From contig NZ_CP048209.1 in the NCBI RefSeq assembly GCF_010119935.1, forward strand, positions 62,001 through 126,000: a stretch of 64,000 bases of DNA, given 5' to 3'. The position numbers were made by a program, and so were the translations under genes. Numbering within the stretch: position 1 is the first letter of the stretch; the number at the start of each line of letters is the position of its first letter. Of this stretch, positions 8,714 to 17,115 are shown piece by piece. The stretch comes from Paenibacillus lycopersici. Its GTDB lineage: Bacteria > Bacillota > Bacilli > Paenibacillales > Paenibacillaceae. The notes beneath the pieces are model-generated. The model was not told where the DNA came from, ran no database searches, and saw only the letters and a list, made by a program, of their open reading frames with translations.

Positions 8714-9310
8714 CTATTCATCGTTCAGGCCCTTGCCGGCCAGAATATGCGGCATGTACTTCTCGACCCTCGACGCGCGCGTTTTGGACTGCTTCGGCTG
8801 GGAGAAATGCAGCAGGTACGCCCGCTGCCGCCCCGGCGTCAACGCCTCGAACGCCGCCTTCAGCGCCGGCAGCTCGTCCAGTTTCTGCCGGAATTCTTCG
8901 GCGACCGCGAATTCGGCCGGTTTCTTGAAGCTCACTTCCACCCCGGCCTTCTCGACCTCGATAGCCTCATAGATATAGGCGCGCAGCGTGAGCTCCAAGT
9001 CCACGATCTCCTGCACGTTGGCGAACCGGATTTGGCGCGCCGATTGCACGTTCTCCGTCTGCTGGATCAGGATGCCGTGCGCATCCTTCAGCAAGGCGCC
9101 TTTGTGGAACAGCAGCGCGCAGTAGTCTTTGAACCCGTGAATAAGCACGATGTTCTTCTCCTGGAACGTATAGCACGGATGCATCCACTTGAACGTCTCG
9201 GCCAACTCGCAGTCAAGCGCGATGGCTCGCAGCTTCTCGTATTCTTCCTTCCACTTCGCCGCCGTTCTCACGAATGCATCAACCTGCGGATTCAGACTGC
9301 TTGCCGGCAT
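8714..9310 (-). CDS. YdeI/OmpD-associated family protein
   Basis: This 198-residue cytoplasmic protein belongs to the YdeI family, which has no established biochemical role. An N-terminal DUF1801-like part (VDAFVRTAAKWKEEYEKLR) is followed by the typical HPCYTFQEKNIVLIHGFKDY, and the C-terminal bacteriocin-protection-like part is LTPGRQRAYLLHFSQPKQSK with an Arg/Lys-rich end. The ATG at 9310 is preferred because GAGAGG lies 8 bases upstream; a GTG three codons earlier overlaps that site. It is transcribed divergently from the catalase gene. Confidence 0.82.
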   Translation of the reverse strand: MPASSLNPQVDAFVRTAAKWKEEYEKLRAIALDCELAETFKWMHPCYTFQEKNIVLIHGFKDYCALLFHKGALLKDAHGILIQQTENVQSARQIRFANVQEIVDLELTLRAYIYEAIEVEKAGVEVSFKKPAEFAVAEEFRQKLDELPALKAAFEALTPGRQRAYLLHFSQPKQSKTRASRVEKYMPHILAGKGLNDE

Positions 9311-9586
9311 GTCGAACACCTCTCTTCCTCACTCGCTTCCAACGCTGGAATCGCGCCATCTATTTCCATGCTTCCACAATAGCATGAGTTTTAGTACCTG
9401 CCAACGGCTTCGCCGCCTTGCATCCGCCCTCCGGCTCCCGATAGGCAATGAGGCGGGCCGCCGTATCGGCTGCATATACGCGAAATGCGGCACGTCATCG
9501 TAGACGCGCACTGTCATATTCGGGCGGAAGCGCCTCATACCTTGTATATGGCAGATCAATCGCATGACCATACAGGAGGTAGAGCG

Positions 9587-10948
9587 ATGAACGAGAACCA
9601 TGGAGAACGGCCGAAACGCCGGTCGGGCGATGCGCCGGCCGCTATGCATTCGCAGACGGTGGGCGAACGGGGCCCCGTGCTGGAACAAGACAGCGTGCTG
9701 CACGAAACGCTGGAGACGTTCGTCCATTCGCGGCTGATGGAGCGGCCCGTGCATGTCAAAGGCTTCGGCGCCTTCGGCTACTTTCAAACCTTGTATGCCA
9801 TGTCCGCGCATACCCGGCTCTGTTTCCTGCAGGAGCCGGGTCAGCAAGTCCCGGTCACGGTCCGATTCTCCCTGGCCGTCAGCAACAAGGGCACGCCGGA
9901 TACATCGCGCAACGTGCGCGGCTTCGCCACCAAGTTCTATACGGATCACGGCGTGTTCGACCTCGTGTTCAACCATATCCCCGTGTTCTTGGTCCGGGAC
10001 GCCATCCGCTTCCCGGAGGCGATCAAAGCGCTCCTGCCGTCGCCCGTCAACAATCTGATCGATCCGGAACGGTTCTGGAGCTTCATTGCAAGGGCGCCGG
10101 AAGCGATGCATTTCCTCGTCCGGCTCTATTCCGACGCGGGCACCGTCAAGAGTCTTCGGCACATCCCGGGCCACAGCGTCAATACGTACGTCTGGCGCAA
10201 CGCGCAGGGCGTGCGTACCTATGTGAAATACCACTGGCTGCCGCTGGCGGGCGAGCAGTATATCGACCGTCAGGAAGCGGCCCGGCTCGCCGGCGAGAAT
10301 CCGGATTATGCCGGCCAGGATTTATATGATACGCTGCAAGCGGGCAAAACGGTGGAATACGGGCTGTACGTACAGCTGATGAATCCCGAAGACGAGTCCT
10401 CGCTCCCTTACGATCCGCTGGACGATACGAAGGTGTGGGATGAGCTGCAGTACCCGCTGCAGCCGGTCGGCCGGCTGGTGTTGACCCGCAATCCGGATAA
10501 CTACAAGGAGCAGGTCGAGAAGCTCGCCTTCTCCCCGACCAACCTGCTGGAGGGCGCGGAGCTGTCGGACGATAAAATGCTGCAGGGCCGCGCCAACATC
10601 TACTCGGACTCGCAGCGGCAGCGGCTCGGTCCGGAGTTCCGCAAAATTCCGATCAACCATCAGCAGCACTGGACGCCCGAATCGCTTGTCACCAGCGGCG
10701 ACGGGAGATTCGTGGAAGGAAAGCTCATGCGGGCGGACATTCCCAAGCAAGACGATTTCGAGCAGGCCGGCCAGTATTACCGCTCGCTGGCGCCATTGCA
10801 GCAGGATCACCTGGTCGATAACCTGGCCGCCGATCTTGCCGGCATCTCCGCCGACACGCTCGCGATCGTGCTTGGCTACCTGTCCAAGGCTTCTCCCTTG
10901 TTAGGCGATCGCGTCACTGAGCGAATCCGCGTGCAAGCGAAGGGATGA
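9587..10948 (+). CDS. Heme catalase
   Basis: This enzyme breaks down hydrogen peroxide to water and oxygen in the cytoplasm. It has 453 residues from the ATG at 9587, which follows a near-perfect AGGAGGT; an upstream in-frame start at 9485 lacks such a site. The distal histidine is His56 in RPVHVKGFGAFGYF. The catalytic Asn is Asn129 in FDLVFNHIPVFLVRDA. The heme-ligand tyrosine is Tyr339 in GRANIYSDSQRQRLG. The protein is a short monofunctional catalase without a flavodoxin-like tail. No PerR box was found upstream. Confidence 0.93.
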   Translation: MNENHGERPKRRSGDAPAAMHSQTVGERGPVLEQDSVLHETLETFVHSRLMERPVHVKGFGAFGYFQTLYAMSAHTRLCFLQEPGQQVPVTVRFSLAVSNKGTPDTSRNVRGFATKFYTDHGVFDLVFNHIPVFLVRDAIRFPEAIKALLPSPVNNLIDPERFWSFIARAPEAMHFLVRLYSDAGTVKSLRHIPGHSVNTYVWRNAQGVRTYVKYHWLPLAGEQYIDRQEAARLAGENPDYAGQDLYDTLQAGKTVEYGLYVQLMNPEDESSLPYDPLDDTKVWDELQYPLQPVGRLVLTRNPDNYKEQVEKLAFSPTNLLEGAELSDDKMLQGRANIYSDSQRQRLGPEFRKIPINHQQHWTPESLVTSGDGRFVEGKLMRADIPKQDDFEQAGQYYRSLAPLQQDHLVDNLAADLAGISADTLAIVLGYLSKASPLLGDRVTERIRVQAKG

Positions 10949-10956
10949 GGCCGAGC

Positions 10957-11559
10957 TTACTTCCGGGCATCCAGAATAAACATCGACGCATCCTGGCCCA
11001 TGAACAGCCGATTTCCGCGGTAGAAGGTCTCGGACCGGATGTCCTTGTACCCGATGCTCGCCATCAGGCCGGCCAGCTCCGATTGATGGAATCCGTTATG
11101 CACGAAGTCGGAGACGACCTGCTCGTTCTTATCGAAATCCACGATCAGCAGATGACCGCCTTCCCGGAGAACATCGAATAACCGCGTCAACACGAATTCG
11201 ACATCCTTGATATGCAGCAGAACCTGAACCATAACGATATAATCGGCACGCAAATCCGAAGAATCATTCTGCTCGAAATCAAAACAATAGGTGGCGGCAT
11301 GATGAATATGCGCATCCGCGATTTTATGCCGGATGCGCTCAATCATGTTCGGCGAGGTATCCAGGAACAGCATCGACCGAAACTCGTCCAGCAGGTTCAT
11401 GCCGACAAGCCCGGTTCCGCAGCCGAAGTCGATCGCGTGCTTGTCCTTGGCGTCAATCAAATAGCCGCGAATGGCATCTGCCGATACCTGCGCAATGTGG
11501 ATTCGCTCGGGCGTGTCATACGTCTGGGCGATCATTTCAAACTTATCCGTATTGGCCAT
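10957..11559 (-). CDS. Class I SAM-dependent methyltransferase
   Basis: This 200-residue methyltransferase has an unknown acceptor. Motif I is visible as HAIDFGCGTGLVG (about residues 42-54), followed by FLDTSPNMIERIRHK, an acidic-loop region and a DVLREGGHLLIVDFDK strand near motif III, all in the usual Rossmann order. The catalase gene ends 8 bases from its stop on the other strand, so the two converge. It is divergent from the MerR gene but 200 bases away. The family (Methyltransf_11/25-like) includes small-molecule methylases. Confidence 0.85.
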   Translation of the reverse strand: MANTDKFEMIAQTYDTPERIHIAQVSADAIRGYLIDAKDKHAIDFGCGTGLVGMNLLDEFRSMLFLDTSPNMIERIRHKIADAHIHHAATYCFDFEQNDSSDLRADYIVMVQVLLHIKDVEFVLTRLFDVLREGGHLLIVDFDKNEQVVSDFVHNGFHQSELAGLMASIGYKDIRSETFYRGNRLFMGQDASMFILDARK

Positions 11560-11694
11560 ATGTATCTCTCCTGTCTTCCGTTGTATATCCTGCTGCCATT
11601 ATAGCCGAAAAACACATCATATTCGCACGGCAATCGCCAATGGCCGGCCTTCGATCCATCGGAAACAATCGAAAATGTTCCTGAGCGGACACCC

Positions 11695-11725
11695 TTGACT
11701 TAAACCATGGTCGAAGTCGTATCCT
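11695..11725 (+). promoter_or_regulatory. MerR-type promoter with 19-base spacer and dyad operator
   Basis: TTGACT (11695-11700) and TATCCT (11720-11725) are separated by 19 bases, the over-long spacing typical of MerR-activated promoters. A dyad GACTT...AAGTC (11697-11718) with a central CCATGG fills the spacer. It lies about 40 bases before the MerR gene, so the regulator probably controls its own operon. Confidence 0.75.
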
Positions 11726-11765
11726 AATTCTTGTCGACAGGAAAGCGCCCATGCGGAGGTCACCT

Positions 11766-12149
11766 ATGAACTATTGTTCCATCAAAGAAGCTGCGGAGAA
11801 ATTGCACGTTCCGGAATCCACCTTGCGTTATTACGAGAAGAAAGGACTGGTGCCGCTCATTGAACGCGATGCGGCGGGCAGACGATTATTTTCAGAGCAT
11901 CAACTGGCGCTCCTTGAGACGGTCCTATGCCTAAAGAACACGCATATGCCCATAAGCCAAATCAAACAGTATATCGATTGGGTCGTGCAAGGAGACAGTA
12001 CCATTGAACGCCGACTTGCCATGATGAAGCGGCACAAACAGGCCGTACTGGCGGAAATCGCGCTGATGACCGAATCCTTAGCAGGGATCGACTTCAAAAT
12101 TAATCGCTACGCAAGCCATAACGATCTAGGAGTGTTAGGACAATCATGA
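11766..12149 (+). CDS. MerR-family transcriptional regulator
   Basis: This 127-residue regulator has the N-terminal winged helix-turn-helix CSIKEAAEKLHVPESTLRYY, then the coiled dimerisation helix around IKQYIDWVVQGDSTIERRLA. It lacks a cysteine-rich metal loop, so a metal sensor role is unlikely. The ATG at 11766 follows GGAGGT at the right distance; the ATG five codons earlier overlaps that site. Its stop overlaps the next start (ATGA), coupling it to the SDR gene. Small MerR proteins paired with dehydrogenases often respond to reactive electrophiles or organic compounds. Confidence 0.9.
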   Translation: MNYCSIKEAAEKLHVPESTLRYYEKKGLVPLIERDAAGRRLFSEHQLALLETVLCLKNTHMPISQIKQYIDWVVQGDSTIERRLAMMKRHKQAVLAEIALMTESLAGIDFKINRYASHNDLGVLGQS

Positions 12150-12907
12150 AACTGACAGGGAATACCATCCTCATTACAGGCGGGAGCGCGGGAATCGGAC
12201 TGGCTTTTGCCGAACGCTTCGCGAAGGCCGGCAACACCGTTATAGTCACCGGACGACGGGAACATGTCCTTCGCCAAGCGAAAGAAAAATTGCCGGCTCT
12301 CGTCACTCGCGTAAGCGATTTGAACGTCGAATCCGAACGGATCGCATTGTTCGACTGGGTAACGGCGAACTATCCGGACGTGAATGTGTTAGTGAACAAT
12401 GCGGGAATCCAACAACGGATGAATCTGCTGAAAGCCGATGCGAAGCATAACTGGGGGTACTTCAATCAAGAAATCACGACCAATATTGAAGCGCCTTTCC
12501 ATCTTGCCATGCTGTTCGCTCCGTTCTTTGCAGCGCAAGCAGACGCGGCCATCATTAACGTAACCTCCGGGCTTGCGTATACGCCGCTTGCGATCGCGCC
12601 GATCTATTCCGCAACGAAAGCGGCGCTGCATTCGTTTACAATGAGCCTGAGGCATCAGCTGTCCGAGACTTCCGTCGAGGTCATCGAGGTCGCTCCCCCT
12701 GCGGTAAACACCGACCTGGGCGGAGCAGGGCTGCATACGCACGGCGAACCGCTGGACGCCTTTGCGGACGGCATTATGAAAGGTTTGGAGGAGGGCCTGG
12801 CGGAAATCGGATACGGTTCGTCCGTGGCTCGCTTGCGCATGTCGCGCGATGAAGTCGACAAGCACGCAGCCCAATTGTATGAGGCAACGAAAGACAGCAT
12901 GGGCTAA
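12146..12907 (+). CDS. Short-chain dehydrogenase/reductase, DltE-like
   Basis: This 253-residue NAD(P)-dependent oxidoreductase has the cofactor motif TGGSAGIGLAFAERF near the N-terminus, NNAG at the end of strand 4, and the catalytic YSATKAALHSF. It resembles the DltE subgroup of uncharacterised SDRs. It is co-transcribed with the MerR gene through an ATGA overlap and is closed by a clear terminator, so the two form a complete bicistronic unit. The substrate is unknown. Confidence 0.9.
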   Translation: MKLTGNTILITGGSAGIGLAFAERFAKAGNTVIVTGRREHVLRQAKEKLPALVTRVSDLNVESERIALFDWVTANYPDVNVLVNNAGIQQRMNLLKADAKHNWGYFNQEITTNIEAPFHLAMLFAPFFAAQADAAIINVTSGLAYTPLAIAPIYSATKAALHSFTMSLRHQLSETSVEVIEVAPPAVNTDLGGAGLHTHGEPLDAFADGIMKGLEEGLAEIGYGSSVARLRMSRDEVDKHAAQLYEATKDSMG

Positions 12908-12910
12908 TTG

Positions 12911-12938
12911 AAGGGCACCTTCCCGGGTGCCTTTTTTT
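12911..12938 (+). terminator. Rho-independent terminator of the MerR-SDR operon
   Basis: GGCACC (12914-12919) pairs with GGTGCC (12926-12931) around a 6-base loop, followed by a run of seven T. It starts 6 bases after the SDR stop. Confidence 0.92.
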
Positions 12939-13221
12939 ATTTCTGAAGACAGTACCGTCTGCCTCTTCCAAATACGGGTTTACCGATCGCTCTTTACGGC
13001 ACTACAGAACTCGACATCAATACTGTCAAGAAATGGCGATATTTCGACATTACGCTCGAAACCGGGCATAATCTGGTTGTTTTTGGTTGCTATTATGGCC
13101 GTTTTACACTATTATTTGGTAAGTTATCAGGGGATCACACCCATCTATGGGATCGCGCGACTTATTCCATAGCCCGATTCCGGGGGCAAATCCCTCCAAC
13201 ATTCACGAAGAGGTGCTCATC
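12939..13221 (+). promoter_or_regulatory. Leader region of the chemoreceptor gene
   Basis: About 280 bases separate the terminator from the chemoreceptor start. I searched it by eye for a c-di-GMP riboswitch fold, common before such genes, and saw none of its conserved blocks. GAAGAGG just before 13222 is the ribosome site. The promoter lies somewhere in this stretch but I cannot place it securely. Confidence 0.35.
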
Positions 13222-14931
13222 ATGGCGGTCAGAACTGGAAGATTAACAATCGGTCGAAAGTTAATAGGGGCGTTTGCGATTATTGCGATCCTGATGGGGA
13301 TTACGAGCGGGATCTCATTTTTTTACCTCGAGAAAATCGACGACTCCTATTCCGATTTGATTGAGAGACGAGCAGCGATCTTATCCAATGCTCAAACCAT
13401 GCAAGCGGAAGCCGCCAAACAAACCAGCAGACTGCGCGGCTATCTCTTAACGAAGGAACCGGAGTATAAAGATACGTTTCAAGCATCCAATGACAATCTG
13501 TCTAAGCTCGTCAGCCAAACGATGACGTTAGCCCAGCGAGCGACGGATAAAGAGAAGCTAAAAAAGCTGGACGACCTCAACCTTCTGTTCAAGCAGAAGG
13601 TAGATCAACTGTTTCAAATGGTTGAGAACAACCAAAATTCGGCCCGAACGATGGCGTTCTACAACGATGCAGTGCTGCCATTAGGGAGTCAGCTGGAACC
13701 GGTAGCAGACGAAATCGCCGGCGAACAGCAGAAGCTCATGGATGAAGGAAGCCGAAGCAATACCGAGACGGTTAAGGGCGCCATTGCGAATGTGTCCGCC
13801 TTCAGTATCATCGCCTTCGTCTTAGCGGTCGCGATCGGTTATTTCTGTTCGCGCATGATATCCAAACCCATTGTCGCTCTGAACAACGTTGCCGAGAAAA
13901 TCGCTTCCGGCGACATCACCGCAGCCAATATTCAGGTGAAAAACAGGGATGAAATTGGCGCACTGGCCGGATCCTTTAATCAGATGAAGGAGAATCTCCG
14001 CAATCTGGTCGAACAAATCAGTCTAAGCGCCGAGCATGTAGCTGCTTCCTCGGAGGAACTGACGGCAAGCGCAATGCAAACGGGCCAAGCTTCCGAGACC
14101 ATCGCCTCCGCCATTCAAGGGGTCGTCGGCAGCGCAGAAAGACAAGCCTACAGCGTGGAAGAAAGCGTCCGGGCCATGAATGAAATGTCGGCCGGGGTAC
14201 AACAAATCGCCGCGAACATGCAGACGGCTTCCTCTGTCTCGATGCAAGCCGCCCACAAATCATTGGAGGGCAACAGCGCCATTCAATCGGCGGAGGAACA
14301 AATGGGCTCGATTCAAACGTCGTTCAATCGGCTTGCCGTTGGCGTGAAAGAAATGAGCGGGCGCTCGGGAGAAATCGGGCAGATTGTCAACGTGATCTCC
14401 GATATCGCGGCTCAAACCAACCTGCTCGCGCTAAACGCAGCGGTTGAAGCGGCAAGGGCGGGTGAGCAGGGACGCGGATTCGCGGTCGTGGCCGGCGAAG
14501 TGCGCAAGCTAGCCGAACAATCCTCGCAATCCGCCGAACAGATTACGCAGCTGATTATGCATATTCAGACCGGCATCGAACAGACGATTCGCTCGGTTGA
14601 GAACGGCACGAAGGAAATTAACGCGGGTATCCGCGTCGTGCATGCCGCCGGAGGAACCTTCGAAGAGATCAAGGGATATGTGGACCAGGTTGCCAGTCAG
14701 ATCCAGGAGGTTTCCGCGGCCTCGCAGCAAATGTCGGCCAGCGCGGAGCAGATCGTGCATGCCTTTGAAGAGATTTCGGAGGGCTCGAAATTCGTGGCCG
14801 CCGGCTCTCAAGACGTATCGGCTTCCGCGGAAGAGCAGTTGGCCTCCATGGAGGAGATCTCCTCGTCTGCCGCATCTCTGTCTACAATGTCCGAAGAACT
14901 GCAGGCGCTGGTCGGTCAGTTTAAAGTTTAA
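13222..14931 (+). CDS. Methyl-accepting chemotaxis protein
   Basis: This transmembrane chemoreceptor signals to CheA/CheW. From the ATG at 13222 it has 569 residues. Transmembrane helix 1 is at about 14-34, a four-helix-bundle extracellular sensor at 35-185 (rich in Gln/Lys, with [20 protein letters not shown]), transmembrane helix 2 at about 190-210, HAMP at 212-265, then the cytoplasmic coiled coil. The hairpin tip is the highly conserved [20 protein letters not shown]. The start was chosen for GAAGAGG upstream; the 25 residues before it look non-coding. It is a single-gene unit ending at a hairpin. The ligand is unknown. Confidence 0.93.
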   Translation: MAVRTGRLTIGRKLIGAFAIIAILMGITSGISFFYLEKIDDSYSDLIERRAAILSNAQTMQAEAAKQTSRLRGYLLTKEPEYKDTFQASNDNLSKLVSQTMTLAQRATDKEKLKKLDDLNLLFKQKVDQLFQMVENNQNSARTMAFYNDAVLPLGSQLEPVADEIAGEQQKLMDEGSRSNTETVKGAIANVSAFSIIAFVLAVAIGYFCSRMISKPIVALNNVAEKIASGDITAANIQVKNRDEIGALAGSFNQMKENLRNLVEQISLSAEHVAASSEELTASAMQTGQASETIASAIQGVVGSAERQAYSVEESVRAMNEMSAGVQQIAANMQTASSVSMQAAHKSLEGNSAIQSAEEQMGSIQTSFNRLAVGVKEMSGRSGEIGQIVNVISDIAAQTNLLALNAAVEAARAGEQGRGFAVVAGEVRKLAEQSSQSAEQITQLIMHIQTGIEQTIRSVENGTKEINAGIRVVHAAGGTFEEIKGYVDQVASQIQEVSAASQQMSASAEQIVHAFEEISEGSKFVAAGSQDVSASAEEQLASMEEISSSAASLSTMSEELQALVGQFKV

Positions 14932-14985
14932 CCCGGTGCATGCACGTATTCTTGCTTAGGAGCAGAATATAGAAGCATCCAAAAT

Positions 14986-15019
14986 GGCCCGTATTAGCGT
15001 ATTCCACGCTAACCGGGCC
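14986..15019 (+). terminator. Terminator-like hairpin after the chemoreceptor gene
   Basis: GGCCCG and TTAGCG pair with CGCTAA and CGGGCC across a small internal bulge and a 7-base loop, followed by TCTTCT. It lies 55 bases after the stop. Confidence 0.7.
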
Positions 15020-15109
15020 TCTTCTATGTCATTCGGCGTCATACAAGCTCCAGCCATCGTCCAGTCTATCTGATTACGTGAACCCGGCACAGCCGTTCAT
15101 TGCTTGAAC

Positions 15110-15439
15110 TTACCCTTGCTGCTTCCTCCCCAGGTGGGATTCTCCCCATTCATGCAGCAACGCCAGGATGTTCTTGAGAGTGGCGCCGTACTCCGTCATG
15201 GAATATTCGACTTTCGGAGGAACCTGAGGAAAGACCTCGCGCTTAATAAGGCCTTCTTCCTCCAATTCGCGCAGATGGGCGGTTAGCATTTTCCTGGTAA
15301 CGCCGGGCATCGCATGCTGCAATTCGCTGAACCTCATCGTATGGTTATCAAGTAAATTCAGCATGATCGATATTTTCCACTTTCCCACAATGGCCTCCAG
15401 CGCCGTCGCGACTTTGCAATTGCCGGGCTCTATATTCAC
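15110..15439 (-). CDS. HxlR-family regulator with an N-terminal redox-type cysteine
   Basis: This 109-residue winged-helix repressor of the HxlR/DUF24 family begins at a GTG (GGGAGG 7 bases upstream). The family core IVGKWKISIMLNLLDNHTMRFSELQHA and the wing EYSMTEYGATL are present. Cys8 (EPGNCKV) is placed like the redox-active N-terminal cysteine of YodB, HypR and CatR in B. subtilis, which sense quinones and diamide. It is divergent from a pirin plus FMN-reductase pair, with a perfect dyad in between. I infer that it represses that pair until oxidised by electrophiles. Confidence 0.9.
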   Translation of the reverse strand: MNIEPGNCKVATALEAIVGKWKISIMLNLLDNHTMRFSELQHAMPGVTRKMLTAHLRELEEEGLIKREVFPQVPPKVEYSMTEYGATLKNILALLHEWGESHLGRKQQG

Positions 15440-15457
15440 TTCACAACCTCCCTATAA

Positions 15458-15475
15458 GGTTACATTATAGTAACC
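15458..15475. promoter_or_regulatory. Dyad operator between the HxlR and pirin genes
   Basis: GGTTAC and GTAACC form a perfect 6-bp inverted repeat around ATTATA. It lies just upstream of the HxlR start and about 115 bases before pirin. The site has the GTAAC-type half-sites seen for HxlR regulators and is the likely shared operator. Confidence 0.65.
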
Positions 15476-15589
15476 CCGTAACATTCAAGTGCCGTCTTCA
15501 TCATTCATAGCGAACAGGATACAATACAAACAACCCGTTCACATTCATTTTAGTATCCACCCATCCTATTGCAAGGAGGAGATCAAGCC

Positions 15590-16429
15590 TTGACCCATCC
15601 ATCTGTTAGCGAACGCAGCATCGAAAGCGTACGTACGCCCGCATTCCGGCGCAATAGCGACATCCATACGGTGGCCGTGGTGCTGGAGCCCGATAATTGG
15701 GAGCAATACGACCCGTTCCTGCTTATGGCACATGACCGCATGCGAAGCGGCGTATTCGGTCTTCATCCCCATCGCGGAATGGAAACCGTCACCTTCCTCA
15801 TTGACGGCCGCCTTAACCATTATGACAGCAAGCATGGCGAAGGGGTGCTTCAGCCTGGGGATGCCCAATGGATGACCGCAGGGAGAGGCGTCGAGCATGT
15901 CGAAGACGCGGCGAAGGACGAAGAAGTCGATCTTCTTCAATTATGGGTGAACCTTCCTGCGGCGCACAAGATGTCCCCGCCCAAATATCAGGATCTACGG
16001 ATGCATGATATGCCTGTCGTCAAGGAGGACGGCGCCGAAGTCCGGGTATTCTCCGGCTCTTACGGCGATGCAATCGCCGGTACCGTCAATATAACTCCGG
16101 TAACGATGTTGGAAATCAACCTCGAAGCAGGAGCGGCCGTCACTCCGCGATTGCCGGGAAGCTATAATGGCTTCCTCTACGTCCTGGAAGGCGAGGGCAC
16201 CTTCGGAGCCGACGCTGCGGCAGGAGCGAAAGGACAGGTGCTATGGCTCGGATCCGCTGATCCGGCCGGACCGAGCCAAGTGAAGATTCAAGCCGCAAGC
16301 AAGATGCGCGTTATGTTATACGCCGGCGAACCGGTTCGCGAGCCCGTCGTTGCCAGAGGCCCTTTTGTCATGAACACGGAAGCAGAAATCGTACAAGCCT
16401 ATCGCGATTATAGAAACGGTCTGTTCTAA
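15590..16429 (+). CDS. Pirin-family protein
   Basis: This double-cupin protein has 279 residues from a TTG at 15590, which follows AAGGAGGAG at 8 bases. The N-terminal cupin metal ligands are visible: HPHRGMETVTFLIDG with the His-x-His pair, and GVEHVEDA with the second His and Glu. Bacterial pirins are metal-dependent quercetinases or regulators of central metabolism; the motif set here is compatible with dioxygenase activity. It is followed by an NADPH-FMN reductase and lies opposite a YodB-like HxlR gene, which suggests a role against quinones or flavonoids. Confidence 0.9.
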   Translation: MTHPSVSERSIESVRTPAFRRNSDIHTVAVVLEPDNWEQYDPFLLMAHDRMRSGVFGLHPHRGMETVTFLIDGRLNHYDSKHGEGVLQPGDAQWMTAGRGVEHVEDAAKDEEVDLLQLWVNLPAAHKMSPPKYQDLRMHDMPVVKEDGAEVRVFSGSYGDAIAGTVNITPVTMLEINLEAGAAVTPRLPGSYNGFLYVLEGEGTFGADAAAGAKGQVLWLGSADPAGPSQVKIQAASKMRVMLYAGEPVREPVVARGPFVMNTEAEIVQAYRDYRNGLF

Positions 16430-16467
16430 AACAACCGACACATTCGATATCATTGGAGGTCAATCAA

Positions 16468-17013
16468 ATGAAAGTCGCAGCCATCGTAGGTAGTATCCGC
16501 AAAAATTCGTACAACAAACAATTAGCCGAATTCGTCAAACACCGGTACGCCGAACGAATCGATCTCGAGATTCTAACCCTGAACGACATTCCGATGTACA
16601 ATCAAGATACCGAGAATGAACCGCCGCAAGCGGTCATCGACTTCAAAGCCAAAGTAAAATCGGCCGATGCCGTGCTGTGGCTGACGCCTGAATATAACGG
16701 CACGGTTCCGGGCGTCTTGGTCAATGTCATCGACTGGCTGTCCCGCGTTGACAAAGTCATGATCGGCAAGCCTTCCTTCATTATGGGGGCGTCATTGGGC
16801 ATTCTAGGAACCGTTAAAGCGCAAATGCATTTGCGGGATATTTTGTTTGCCGGCGGCTTGGCTTCCCCCGTGCTCATCGGCAATGAAGTATACGTAGGCG
16901 CAGCGCATACGAAATTCGACGCCGAGGGCAGCCTGATCGACGAGAACACGGTGAAATTCATCGATTCTGTTATAGCCAACTTTATTGCATGGATGGATAA
17001 GCTGCAACGATAA
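16468..17013 (+). CDS. NADPH-dependent FMN reductase
   Basis: This flavodoxin-fold reductase has 181 residues from the ATG at 16468 (TTGGAGG upstream). The FMN phosphate loop GSIRKNSYNKQLAEF is at about residues 8-22, and the second flavin contact is TPEYNGTVPGVLVNVIDWLS. Relatives reduce FMN, azo dyes, chromate or quinones with NADPH. It lies 38 bases after pirin in the same unit, and the operon ends at a very strong hairpin. Quinone reduction would fit the redox-sensing HxlR neighbour. Confidence 0.9.
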   Translation: MKVAAIVGSIRKNSYNKQLAEFVKHRYAERIDLEILTLNDIPMYNQDTENEPPQAVIDFKAKVKSADAVLWLTPEYNGTVPGVLVNVIDWLSRVDKVMIGKPSFIMGASLGILGTVKAQMHLRDILFAGGLASPVLIGNEVYVGAAHTKFDAEGSLIDENTVKFIDSVIANFIAWMDKLQR

Positions 17014-17027
17014 GCAGATCAACAATG

Positions 17028-17075
17028 AACAGTCCGCCCTAAGCCGGCTGCAATGCCGGCTTAGGGCGGACTGTT
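17028..17075. terminator. Bidirectional terminator hairpin
   Basis: A perfect 21-bp stem (17028-17048 with 17055-17075) encloses a 6-base loop between the convergent FMN-reductase and YhgE-like genes. The T-run is weak on both strands, but stem stability and position support a shared terminator. Confidence 0.82.
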
Positions 17076-17115
17076 CTCTTGTATCAAGCCACATGGGCTT
17101 GAAGCTTACTACAAC

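Noticed and set aside
7780..8928. 382-residue plus-strand ORF opposite the APH-like gene
   Set aside because: It crosses two real minus-strand genes and their terminator, and is rich in Arg, Pro and Leu.
9311..9586. PerR box upstream of catalase
   Set aside because: No match to TTATAATNATTATAA beyond short AT-rich words.
9959..9985. Apparent loss of the catalytic Asn in catalase (FNHIP instead of GNNTP)
   Set aside because: The catalytic Asn is the first of the NN pair in human catalase (Asn148), and that one is kept here as Asn129; only the following residue is His.
9329..10234. 301-residue minus-strand ORF opposite catalase
   Set aside because: It is antisense to the catalase, which has all catalytic residues.
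12939..13221. c-di-GMP riboswitch before the chemoreceptor gene
   Set aside because: None of the conserved blocks of the GEMM aptamer could be found by eye.
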